Source: Pedobacter sp. ASV19 (lineage in GTDB: Bacteria > Bacteroidota > Bacteroidia > Sphingobacteriales > Sphingobacteriaceae). From it: 51,998 bases of DNA. The translations under genes were made by a program, and so were the position numbers. Below are positions 9,530-16,552 of this stretch, piece after piece (position 1 is the first letter of the stretch; every line of letters begins with the position of its first letter). The notes below the pieces were generated by a model, which ran no database searches, was not told the DNA's origin, and worked only from the letters and a program-made list of their open reading frames with translations. The stretch lies in NCBI RefSeq assembly GCF_016429005.1, contig NZ_JAELTV010000005.1:1-51998 (forward strand), read 5' to 3'.

Positions 9530-12256
9530 ATGCCCGTAAATCCTAAAATAATTATTTTCGTACTGCTGCAAGGCACGATCTGTTTCTATGGTAAAGCCCA
9601 GGACCGGTGGAAGGAAATTGCAGCGAGACCAACCACCCTGGATCTGAAACCTGGAGTAATGGATCTTAAAGCAGGTCCTTTCATGCTTAAACTCGTTAAA
9701 TCTTCTCAAACTGTTGCGGGATTGCAGCCTGAGGGAGAGGCCGGCTTTGATTATACACCTGCAGACTGGCTGGAAAAAAGGGGAAAGGATGGGTTTTATC
9801 ATCTTGGAGACCTCAATTTGCAACTGAGAACAGCTCCTTCTCTTTCCTGGCAAAAGTTTTCCACGGCAAGCCAGCGCCATGAAATCAAAACCTTAACTGC
9901 CCTGGGAGATACCCTTGCTGCGGCAGATCTTTCAGCTACTTTGGCCCGAAATCTACCCTTAAATGTTAAACGCTACTGGATAAAGGATCAAAACAGCATG
10001 GTCTTGCTGTTCCGCATCACCAACATCAGCACAGGCCCGGTGGAGCTGGGTGCATTGGGTATCCCAATGGTATTTAATAATATTCTGGAGGGAAAATCAC
10101 TGGAAGAAACTCATGCGGGCAATGTATTCTATGATCCTTATATAGGCCGGGATGCGGGATATGTGCAGGTGACTCGTTTAACCGGGAAAGGCCCGGCTAT
10201 GCTGGTGCTTCCTTATGGAAAGACACCATTGGAAGCCTATAGTCCTTTATTGGATGATCCGACCCCTAGGGGAATTGCTTTTGAGGGTTTCCATGAATGG
10301 ATGGTGTACAGCAAAGCAAGGACAGAGCAGGACTGGAAAGGCGCAGAACAATGGAACGAAGCTCGTTCTGTTGTGCTAAAAGCGGGAGAAACCAGAGTTT
10401 ATGGGCTTAAATTTATACTCGCAGATTCTATTGGAGGAATTGAGGCAAGGCTATTGCAAGAGCATAGACCTGTTGTCATTGGTGTACCAGGTTATATCCT
10501 TCCAATGGATGTTCATGCAAAATTATTTCTTAAATACCCTGATCAGATCAAAGAGATTAAAGTGATGCCGGAAGGGGCACTTCAGTGGCAGCGGAAAGGT
10601 ATTTCTGCTGAGGGCTGGACTACTTACCAGGTGAAGGGAAAAAAGTGGGGTAATGCCCGTTTAACTTTGACTTATCAGGATGGATTGGAGCAAACCATCA
10701 GTTATAAAGTAATCAAACCAGAAACGGAACTGGTTGCAGATTATGGCCGTTTTTTAACCCGGGAACAATGGTTTGAAGAACCTCACGACCTGTTTAAGCG
10801 AAGCCCTTCTGTGATCAGTTATGACTACGAAAAGAAGGAGCAGGTAAAACAGGATGGCCGGGTCTGGATTTCCGGACTGAGTGATGAAGGTGGTGCAGGA
10901 GGCTGGTTGGGCGCTATGATGAAACAATTTGTGCTGCCTAATGCACTTGAAATCCGTCAACTGCAGCGGTTTGCAGATAGTACGCTTTGGGGCAGGTTGC
11001 AGGTGAAAGACGGGCCGGAGAAATATGGGGTAAAGAAGAGTCTGTTTTATTACCAGCCGGATTCTGTTCCTGCGGGGACGTACAGCCCGGAAATCAATTA
11101 TAAGACCTGGGCCGCCTGGAATCACAAGGCAGCCAATGATTTGGGCCGATCATACAATTATCCTCATGTGGCTGCAGCAAACTGGATCTTGTACCGTTTG
11201 GCACGAAACCATCAGGGATTAGTGACCGGGAAGGACTGGAAATGGTACCTGGACCTGGCTTTTCATACGTCAATGGCCATGGTGTCACTTGCGCCAACTT
11301 ATGCTGAGTTCGGGCAGATGGAAGGAACGGTATTTTTGCTGATTTTGAAGGACCTGAAAGATGAAGGTCTTGTTCAGCAGGCCAGTCTTTTGGAAAAGGC
11401 CATGCAAGCACGTGCAGATCACTGGAGGTCCTTAAAGTATCCTTTTGGCAGTGAAATGCCCTGGGATTCTACCGGGCAGGAGGAAGTGTATATGTGGTCT
11501 GATTATTTTGGGTATGCAGATAAAGCTGATGTAACCTTGAATGCGATTCTTGGTTATATGCCTACATTGCCAAGCTGGGGGTATAATGGGAGTGCGAGAA
11601 GGTATTGGGATTTTCTATATGGGGGTAAGTTGTCTAGAATCGAGCGCCAGCTGCATCATTATGGTTCAGGTTTAAATGCTATTCCTGTTCTGAAGGCTTT
11701 CAGGTCACATCCAGATGACCTTCATTTACTGAGGGTTGGATACGGAGGTTTAATGGGGTCTATTGGAAATATTACTTATGATGGATTTGGTCCGGCGGCT
11801 TTTCATTCTTTTCCTTCTACGATGAAGATTGATGGGCTTTCCGGGGATTATGGTTCAGGCTTTTTTGGTTATGCGGTCAACTCCGGAACTTATTTAACAG
11901 AAGATAAGAAGTTGGGCTGGCTGGCTTTCGGTGGGAATCCCGAAGTTAGAAAGTCGTTGGTTCATGTTGAAGTGACTACGGCATCTAAATCCCGGGTGTA
12001 TATTGCCCCGATAGGTTTGTGGCTTGTTTTGGATGCGGGGACTTTGAAGAGTGTAAGTTATGATATGCAAAGTAAAGCTGTGGAGCTGGAACTCAATCCC
12101 ATGGATGAGTATACGGATCATGCGTATTTGAAAATTGAGTCCTCTGTTTCTTCGAATGTTGTTTATGGTTTGCAGGGTGATTTTGAAGCGGAAAGAAATC
12201 GGTTTAAAATTCCGTTGAGAAATGGGGTGTTAAAGGTAAAGCTTGAAGAACATTAA
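9530..12256 (+). CDS. Large secreted DUF5695-like protein, putative glycoside-active
   Basis: A 908-residue protein from the ATG at 9530, chosen because a signal peptide (VNPKIIIFVLLQGTICFYGK followed by AQ) follows at once. An in-frame GTG at 9458 would add 24 residues ahead of the signal. The N-terminal half is beta-rich (residues about 20-420). The C-terminal half is rich in aromatic helices such as YKTWAAWNHKAANDLGRSYN, which suggests an alpha/alpha toroid of the six-hairpin type. I associate this architecture with DUF5695 from memory. No catalytic residue can be named with confidence. It is transcribed away from the M1 peptidase and is followed by a repeat-rich gene-free region. A carbohydrate-related function is inferred from fold and neighbours only. 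Confidence 0.6.
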   Translation: MPVNPKIIIFVLLQGTICFYGKAQDRWKEIAARPTTLDLKPGVMDLKAGPFMLKLVKSSQTVAGLQPEGEAGFDYTPADWLEKRGKDGFYHLGDLNLQLRTAPSLSWQKFSTASQRHEIKTLTALGDTLAAADLSATLARNLPLNVKRYWIKDQNSMVLLFRITNISTGPVELGALGIPMVFNNILEGKSLEETHAGNVFYDPYIGRDAGYVQVTRLTGKGPAMLVLPYGKTPLEAYSPLLDDPTPRGIAFEGFHEWMVYSKARTEQDWKGAEQWNEARSVVLKAGETRVYGLKFILADSIGGIEARLLQEHRPVVIGVPGYILPMDVHAKLFLKYPDQIKEIKVMPEGALQWQRKGISAEGWTTYQVKGKKWGNARLTLTYQDGLEQTISYKVIKPETELVADYGRFLTREQWFEEPHDLFKRSPSVISYDYEKKEQVKQDGRVWISGLSDEGGAGGWLGAMMKQFVLPNALEIRQLQRFADSTLWGRLQVKDGPEKYGVKKSLFYYQPDSVPAGTYSPEINYKTWAAWNHKAANDLGRSYNYPHVAAANWILYRLARNHQGLVTGKDWKWYLDLAFHTSMAMVSLAPTYAEFGQMEGTVFLLILKDLKDEGLVQQASLLEKAMQARADHWRSLKYPFGSEMPWDSTGQEEVYMWSDYFGYADKADVTLNAILGYMPTLPSWGYNGSARRYWDFLYGGKLSRIERQLHHYGSGLNAIPVLKAFRSHPDDLHLLRVGYGGLMGSIGNITYDGFGPAAFHSFPSTMKIDGLSGDYGSGFFGYAVNSGTYLTEDKKLGWLAFGGNPEVRKSLVHVEVTTASKSRVYIAPIGLWLVLDAGTLKSVSYDMQSKAVELELNPMDEYTDHAYLKIESSVSSNVVYGLQGDFEAERNRFKIPLRNGVLKVKLEEH

Positions 12257-12287
12257 GTGCTGGTTGCTACCTGGAAGGTATCAAGTG

Positions 12288-12320
12288 CGTATTTTGGTCG
12301 TATTTTGTTCGTATCTTGTT
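12288..12320 (+). repeat. Three tandem 11-bp units, CGTATTTTGTT type
   Basis: Units at 12288-12298 (CGTATTTTGGT), 12299-12309 (CGTATTTTGTT) and 12310-12320 (CGTATCTTGTT) follow each other without gap. The second and third form the left arm of the long hairpin, and their reverse complements form its right arm. Confidence 0.9.
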
Positions 12321-12365
12321 CGGGAAAAGGTACCTGTTTTCCGAACAAGATACGAACAAAATACG
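12299..12365. repeat. Long near-perfect hairpin, ~29-bp stem
   Basis: The left arm 12299-12328 pairs with the right arm 12337-12365 over 29 bp with a single bulged G, leaving an 8-nt loop (GGTACCTG). The stem is made of the 11-bp tandem units and their inverted copies, closed by GGAAAA/TTTTCC. It lies 42 bp after the stop of the DUF5695-like gene. It has no terminal T-run on the + strand, so it is not a standard intrinsic terminator. A mobile palindrome or mRNA 3'-end stabiliser is possible. Confidence 0.85.
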
Positions 12366-12419
12366 TATTTGATGCGCAGTAGCCGAACAGAAGGTACCTT
12401 TATGGGGGCTGAATTGTGT

Positions 12420-12517
12420 CGGAAAATTCTGTACAACTGCTTCAAGGCTAACGATATCAGGCGGCTGAAGAAGCCGCAGATCTCTGAGGCCTTTCCGCAG
12501 TGTACGGGAATTTTCCG
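12420..12517. repeat. Imperfect inverted repeat with internal hairpin
   Basis: CGGAAAATTC-TGTACAACTGC at 12420-12440 is the imperfect inverse of the stretch at 12497-12517, and the outer ten bases match perfectly. Inside is a 6-bp hairpin, GCGGCT-GAAGA-AGCCGC, at 12461-12477. The ensemble looks like a small non-autonomous palindromic element or a structured RNA. The right arm overlaps the first copy of the dispersed repeat. Confidence 0.55.
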
Positions 12518-12560
12518 TAGCAAGTTGCAGAGGGAGGGAGGCTAGACGTGGAGCAGAGAA
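12508..12560. repeat. Dispersed repeat, copy 1
   Basis: It begins GAATTTTCCGTAGCAAGTTG and continues CAGAGGGAGGGAG. It is about 88% identical over ~51 bp to copy 2 at 12628-12680, allowing one 2-nt gap, and is related to copy 3 near 50331. Confidence 0.8.
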
Positions 12561-12627
12561 GTTTGTCCAGTCGTAAAAAATATTTGTTTCTGCTGTGTTA
12601 TACTGAAATAAGGTTAAAAAGAGGGGT

Positions 12628-12680
12628 GAATTTTCCGTAGCAAATTGCAGAGGCAGGGAGAAGCCAGGCGCGGAGCAGCG
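12628..12680. repeat. Dispersed repeat, copy 2
   Basis: It begins GAATTTTCCGTAGCAAATTG and continues CAGAGGCAGGGAG, followed by a GC-rich tail containing GGAGCAG that is also present in copy 1. It ends 14 bp from the stop codon of the sigma-factor gene. Confidence 0.8.
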
Positions 12681-12693
12681 TATGATCAACTTT

Positions 12694-13551
12694 TTACAGA
12701 TAGCCTTTTAAGTCTGTTTTGGCGTACTCTTTTAGGGTCTTTATAGATCTGGCTTGTATTTTTTGTACCGTTACCGGGCTTATTTTCATTTGTGTTGCGA
12801 TATCTTTTATTGTCATTGGGTAGGCAACATCCAGTCCGTAATGCAAACGGAGGATTTGTTGTTCGCGTTTTCTGAGTTTACCGATGAGCCTGTTGAGGTC
12901 TGTTTTAAGAGAGCGGTCGAGAAATTCCTGATCTGGGGCTTCTGCCTGGACATCGGGAATCTGATCCAGGAGTGTGCTGTCGTTTTGATCTTGTGATGAG
13001 GGCTTGTACAGGGAGATGGGAAGGGATACAGTGGTTAAGAATTCAAGGATGTGTTTCTCGTTAAGTTGTGTAAAGTCTGCAATTTCTTTGAGGTTTGGGG
13101 AGCGTTCGAGTTGTTGTTCCAGCTTTTGTGATGCCTGAACTACTTTGGCGTAGCCGGCCACGATATTTCCAGGGAGGCGGACTAAACGTCTTTTTTCTGT
13201 AAGACTATGGGTAATGCTTTGCCGGATTTCCCAAACGGCAAAAGAAATGAATTTAAAACCTTTGGTTTCGTCGTATTTGGAGGCCGCTTTGATCAGGCCC
13301 AGGTTGCCGTCATTGATCAGGTCACTCAGGGCTACACCATAGTCCTGGTATTTTTTTGCAACACTGACCACAAAGCGGAGGTTGCAGCGAATGAGTTTTT
13401 CCCTGGCGACTGCGTCGCCCTGACGTGCTTTTTTGCCTAGTGTAGTTTCTTCCTCCGGACTAAGCACCGGGTAACGGGAGATCTCGGCGAAGTATCGGTC
13501 CAGCGTATAGGTTTTGCTGGTCAGCAATTGAGTGATTTTTAGCTCCTTCAT
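12694..13551 (-). CDS. RpoD-like sigma-70 paralogue with divergent region 4.2
   Basis: A 285-residue sigma factor with the size and layout of Bacteroidota RpoD. It has region 1.2 (TYTLDRYFAEISRYPVLSPEEE, residues about 14-36), region 2 with NLRFVVSVAKKYQDYGVALS and DLINDGNLGLIKAA, region 3, and region 4 from about 220. Two departures from the housekeeping protein are visible. The WWIRQSI of region 2.4 reads VWEIRQSI. The normally near-invariant TRERVRQI recognition helix of region 4.2 is replaced by SPVTVQKIQARS. This argues for a group 2 (alternative) factor with altered -33 recognition. It follows a stand-alone AraC-type DNA-binding protein by 46 nt on the same strand. Confidence 0.9.
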   Translation of the reverse strand: MKELKITQLLTSKTYTLDRYFAEISRYPVLSPEEETTLGKKARQGDAVAREKLIRCNLRFVVSVAKKYQDYGVALSDLINDGNLGLIKAASKYDETKGFKFISFAVWEIRQSITHSLTEKRRLVRLPGNIVAGYAKVVQASQKLEQQLERSPNLKEIADFTQLNEKHILEFLTTVSLPISLYKPSSQDQNDSTLLDQIPDVQAEAPDQEFLDRSLKTDLNRLIGKLRKREQQILRLHYGLDVAYPMTIKDIATQMKISPVTVQKIQARSIKTLKEYAKTDLKGYL

Positions 13552-13597
13552 ACATCAAACCTATGAGGTTAATGCTCAATAAAGTGGAATTATAATT

Positions 13598-13975
13598 TCA
13601 AATTGTGGTGTTTTGGTGGTTTTTTCTGAAAATCTTAGGGGTGATGCCTTCCAGTTTTCGAAAACATTTCCCGAAATAGGATGGATCACAAATGCCAAGT
13701 TCAAAGGCAATTTGTTTGGAAGACAGGGTCGTGGTGGACAGCAATAATTTCGCTTCCTTATGGATGCGGTCCTGAAGTAATTCGTATACGGTTTTATCCA
13801 GGTAAAATTTTGTAATCCGATTGAGTCGAGTCACTGTGAGATGGAGGGAGATAGCATAGTATTCATGGTCGTGGTTTTGCCTGAAATGACTTTCAATAAG
13901 CTGCTGCAGTTTTTTTACGAGTTCCAGATCAGGAGAAATATAGACGCTTGAGTTTGGTTTTAGGTAGTCTGACAT
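13598..13975 (-). CDS. Stand-alone AraC-type helix-turn-helix protein
   Basis: A 125-residue protein consisting almost only of an AraC C-terminal DNA-binding domain. The two helix-turn-helix motifs lie around YAISLHLTVTRLNRITKFYL (residues 40-60) and SSKQIAFELGICDPSYFGKC (residues 85-104), followed by the family signature FRKLEGITPKIFRK. There is no ligand-binding or membrane part, so activity would be set by abundance or a partner. It is transcribed with the downstream sigma-factor gene and divergently from an orphan FecR gene. The 21-bp direct repeats 58 bp upstream of its start are plausible binding sites for a two-helix AraC domain. Confidence 0.85.
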   Translation of the reverse strand: MSDYLKPNSSVYISPDLELVKKLQQLIESHFRQNHDHEYYAISLHLTVTRLNRITKFYLDKTVYELLQDRIHKEAKLLLSTTTLSSKQIAFELGICDPSYFGKCFRKLEGITPKIFRKNHQNTTI

Positions 13976-14311
13976 TTTTCTTAATGGTTTAGTTTTATTT
14001 TATACAAAAATAAAATTCTAAAAGCATTAAAAATTGGACTCTGTGAACGATTCGTTGGACTCTGTGAACGATTTGTTGGACTCTGTAACATTTTTCGGTT
14101 AGTTTACTATATTTCAGCCGTATCTGAAGTACCAGTAATTAATGCTATAATTCCATTATTATTTGTTTTTATGGAATAAGTTTGGGTTTCAATTTTTTGA
14201 TTCATTTATGTATCGTACGCTTTCTTATTAACGCTTATTCTCCTTTCGAAAATTGAAATTCTTGTTTTTTAAACGGGTTGATATTTATTTAAGAAATATA
14301 ATAGTTAAGTT
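13976..14311. other. Divergent intergenic region with direct repeats
   Basis: A 336-bp AT-rich region lies between the divergent AraC-type and FecR genes. Apart from the 21-bp direct repeats at 14034-14090 I see no gene, RNA or clear terminator. It must hold promoters for both strands, but no full -33/-7 pair stands out. Confidence 0.7.
14034..14090. promoter_or_regulatory. Three 21-bp direct repeats, candidate operator
   Basis: TTGGACTCTGTGAACGATTC plus G (14034-14054), the same with one change (14055-14075), and a third partial copy TTGGACTCTGTAACA (14076-14090). The exact 21-bp period equals two helical turns, as expected for AraC-family proteins binding one face of DNA as direct repeats. 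The repeats lie 59 bp from the start of the AraC-type gene and 221 bp from fecR. Confidence 0.65.
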
Positions 14312-15481
14312 ATGGACAATCAGCAAATACAAGACTTAATGGAAAGGTTTCAAACAGGGAAATGTACCCGCACAGAACTTGTACAGGTGCGATATCTGGT
14401 GCATAAGTTTCGGGAAAATGAACCTTCAGGTTTGTCAGAACTTGAACTTGAGGATGCCCGAAAGGGGATGCAGACTGTTATTGATCGTGAACTTGCTCTT
14501 GTGGTACTTAAGCCAAAGCCGTTATTACACCTGCATGTACGCGGGGCAGTTTGGGCTGCGGCTACTGTTGCTTTTATGGTGTTGTTTGTTTATTTCTTTA
14601 AAGATCCATTGCATTATAAGCGGTTTGCAAATGATATCGGGCCGGGTTCGAACAAGGCATTTTTGGTGTTGAATAGTGGAAAACGCATTCGTCTGGAAGG
14701 TGCAAATATTGGTTTGTTAGCAATGCAGGCTGATACCAGAGTGGTTAAAACCGGCGATGGGAAGATTGTATATACGGATCATCCTGGTGGGGCAAGTCTT
14801 GCTGAGATGAACAGGATTGAGACACCTCGTGGTGGAAATTATAAGATCTCATTGCCGGATGGCACGATGATATGGCTAAACGCTGCTTCAACTTTAACAT
14901 ATCCTATTTCTTTTAACGGGCGTGGAGAACGTAGGGTTAAGTTGAGCGGCGAAGCCTATTTCGAAGTTTCTAAGGATAGATCCAAACCTTTTTTAGTGGA
15001 GAGTAATGGGCAGATCATCGAGGTTTTGGGGACACATTTTGATGTGCGTTGTTATGCGGATGATAGCGAGACCAGGACAGTTTTACTGAAAGGAAGTGTG
15101 AGGCTTGCTGTTAGGCCAGTTGAACTGCCTCCTTTAAATATGGCGGGGAAGAGTATGGTAGGGAATAGTGAGGTGTTGAAGCCCGGAGAGATGGCGATGA
15201 ATTCTATGGGTGGGCTCAGGGTGAGGCAGGTGGATGTGGCGAGTGCTGTGGCCTGGAAGAATGGAGAGTTTTCTTTTAGAAATGAGCCTATGGAAAACAT
15301 AATGAAGCAGATTTCCCGGTGGTATGATGTGGCGGTTGTTTTTGAAAATAAGAATACTGCAAATTTAAGTTTTGGCGGTTCTATTTCTAAATATGAGGAT
15401 TTATCTAACGTATTACATATGCTGGAATTGACGGGGGATGTGAAGTTTAAACTCGAAGGCCGGAAAGTGACAGTTCTGTAG
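14312..15481 (+). CDS. FecR-family transmembrane anti-sigma/signalling protein
   Basis: A 389-residue protein. An N-terminal cytoplasmic segment (1-75) is followed by one membrane helix at about 78-96 (VRGAVWAAATVAFMVLFVYF) and a periplasmic FecR domain with RIETPRGGNYKISLPDGTMI and RVKLSGEAYFEV. A C-terminal DUF4974 domain ends EGRKVTVL. FecR proteins normally relay a signal from a TonB-dependent transporter to an ECF sigma factor. Here no ECF sigma gene precedes it and no SusC/SusD follows it, so it is an orphan in this context. Its stop is 6 bp from the convergent AraC regulator. Confidence 0.9.
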   Translation: MDNQQIQDLMERFQTGKCTRTELVQVRYLVHKFRENEPSGLSELELEDARKGMQTVIDRELALVVLKPKPLLHLHVRGAVWAAATVAFMVLFVYFFKDPLHYKRFANDIGPGSNKAFLVLNSGKRIRLEGANIGLLAMQADTRVVKTGDGKIVYTDHPGGASLAEMNRIETPRGGNYKISLPDGTMIWLNAASTLTYPISFNGRGERRVKLSGEAYFEVSKDRSKPFLVESNGQIIEVLGTHFDVRCYADDSETRTVLLKGSVRLAVRPVELPPLNMAGKSMVGNSEVLKPGEMAMNSMGGLRVRQVDVASAVAWKNGEFSFRNEPMENIMKQISRWYDVAVVFENKNTANLSFGGSISKYEDLSNVLHMLELTGDVKFKLEGRKVTVL

Positions 15482-15487
15482 TCGTTT

Positions 15488-16336
15488 TTATTGCTTACGG
15501 TGTTGCTTTCTATATTGGGTCGGAGGAATTTTGGTTACTGCTTTAAATTGTTTAGTGAAATGTGCCGAGCTGTTGTAACCACTATCATAACAAATATCCA
15601 GAACTGGCCGGCTGGTCTCTCTAAGAAGTTTACAAGCATGGCCAATTCTGATTTCCCTGATAAAATCAAAATAGCTCTTTTTAATATTTCTTTTAAAAAA
15701 GCGGCAGAAGGATGGAATCGACATGCTGGTGATTTCAGCAACTTCTTTCAGCGAAATAGGCTTCAGGAAGTTTTTGAAAGAGTAATCTATTATTTTTTCA
15801 ATGACAGAATTTTCCTCACCACTGGTGATCGTATGAAATGCTGTGGTAATTACCTTTTGCACAGATGAAACACTGATTTTTTGCATACAGTTTAACAGCA
15901 GATGAATACGCTCCATTCCTTCTGCATATTCCAGCTGTTTAATGAATAAAGCGATATCATTTGTGGAGTCTCCCAATAATTGAATACCTATATTTTTATT
16001 GTCTAATTGTCTGGATACATTTTTCATCTCCGGCAAGGATAAAAAGGTCTCTCCCCAGAAGTCTCTTAAAAAATGAATGACTATTGCACTTCCAATTGTT
16101 GTTTGCTGCGATCTTCTAAACCAGTGCGGAACATTAGGGCTCAGGAAAAAGATATCACCAGGTTTGTACTCTCCAATGTAATCACCAATCAAAGCCGTCC
16201 CGTTCCCTTCGGTAATCAGAATTAATTCACATTCGGGATGCTTATGCCAGGCTGTCTCAAAATCAGGCGTTTTGTAAGTCCGGCAGGCAAAAGAATGGTG
16301 TTCTTCTACGTGAATTTTCTGAATAAGTGTTTTCAT
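15488..16336 (-). CDS. AraC-family regulator with N-terminal cupin domain
   Basis: A 282-residue transcription factor. The N-terminal cupin (about 10-100) contains WHKHPECELILITEGNGTAL and the GDIFFLSPNVPHWF turn, and probably binds a small sugar-like ligand. The C-terminal double helix-turn-helix (about 185-280) includes LKEVAEITSMSIPSFCRFFK and the signature GYNSSAHFTKQFKAVTKIPP. It is divergent from the GMC oxidoreductase pair across 216 bp that contain a 19-bp palindrome, so it may control both itself and that pair. The effector is unknown. Confidence 0.9.
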   Translation of the reverse strand: MKTLIQKIHVEEHHSFACRTYKTPDFETAWHKHPECELILITEGNGTALIGDYIGEYKPGDIFFLSPNVPHWFRRSQQTTIGSAIVIHFLRDFWGETFLSLPEMKNVSRQLDNKNIGIQLLGDSTNDIALFIKQLEYAEGMERIHLLLNCMQKISVSSVQKVITTAFHTITSGEENSVIEKIIDYSFKNFLKPISLKEVAEITSMSIPSFCRFFKRNIKKSYFDFIREIRIGHACKLLRETSRPVLDICYDSGYNSSAHFTKQFKAVTKIPPTQYRKQHRKQ

Positions 16337-16364
16337 GTGAGCTGATGCTTATTGGTTTTAACCG

Positions 16365-16383
16365 CTATATTAACCTAATATAG
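16365..16383. promoter_or_regulatory. Palindrome CTATATTA-ACC-TAATATAG, candidate operator
   Basis: Perfect 8-bp arms with a 3-nt spacer lie 29 bp upstream of the AraC regulator start and 170 bp upstream of the GMC gene. The position suits autoregulation or a divergent-promoter operator. The A/T-rich content means chance occurrence cannot be excluded. Confidence 0.4.
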
Positions 16384-16552
16384 GATACTTTAACCTGAAA
16401 GTTGATCAGATAGTGTACTTTTTTCAGTAAATAACAGTTGTGCAGCGCGGGTATATTCCTGTAAATTTAAAACTAATGACCTGGTTGTTTTGGAGCAGCT
16501 GGGGTAAAAACCAAATATATCTTATGCGTGAAATTTCAACAAACTGCTGATT

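Larger units (their letters stand above)
12257..12693. other. Gene-free repeat patch between convergent genes
   Basis: These 437 bp hold no convincing gene. They contain a long hairpin (12299-12365), an imperfect inverted repeat with an internal hairpin (12420-12517), and two copies of a dispersed repeat (12508-12560 and 12628-12680). Several reading frames of 80-140 codons cross it on both strands, but they translate the repeats and show no protein-like conservation pattern. Confidence 0.75.

Noticed and set aside
12267-12689. A 140-codon reading frame on the - strand, with similar ones on the + strand
   Set aside because: It translates the repeat patch; the same peptide pattern appears twice because the DNA repeat is duplicated. 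There is no domain, no sensible start context, and it overlaps other frames equally long.
14034-14090. Direct repeats considered as a CRISPR array
   Set aside because: The 21-bp units are contiguous with no spacers, there are only three, and no cas gene is nearby.
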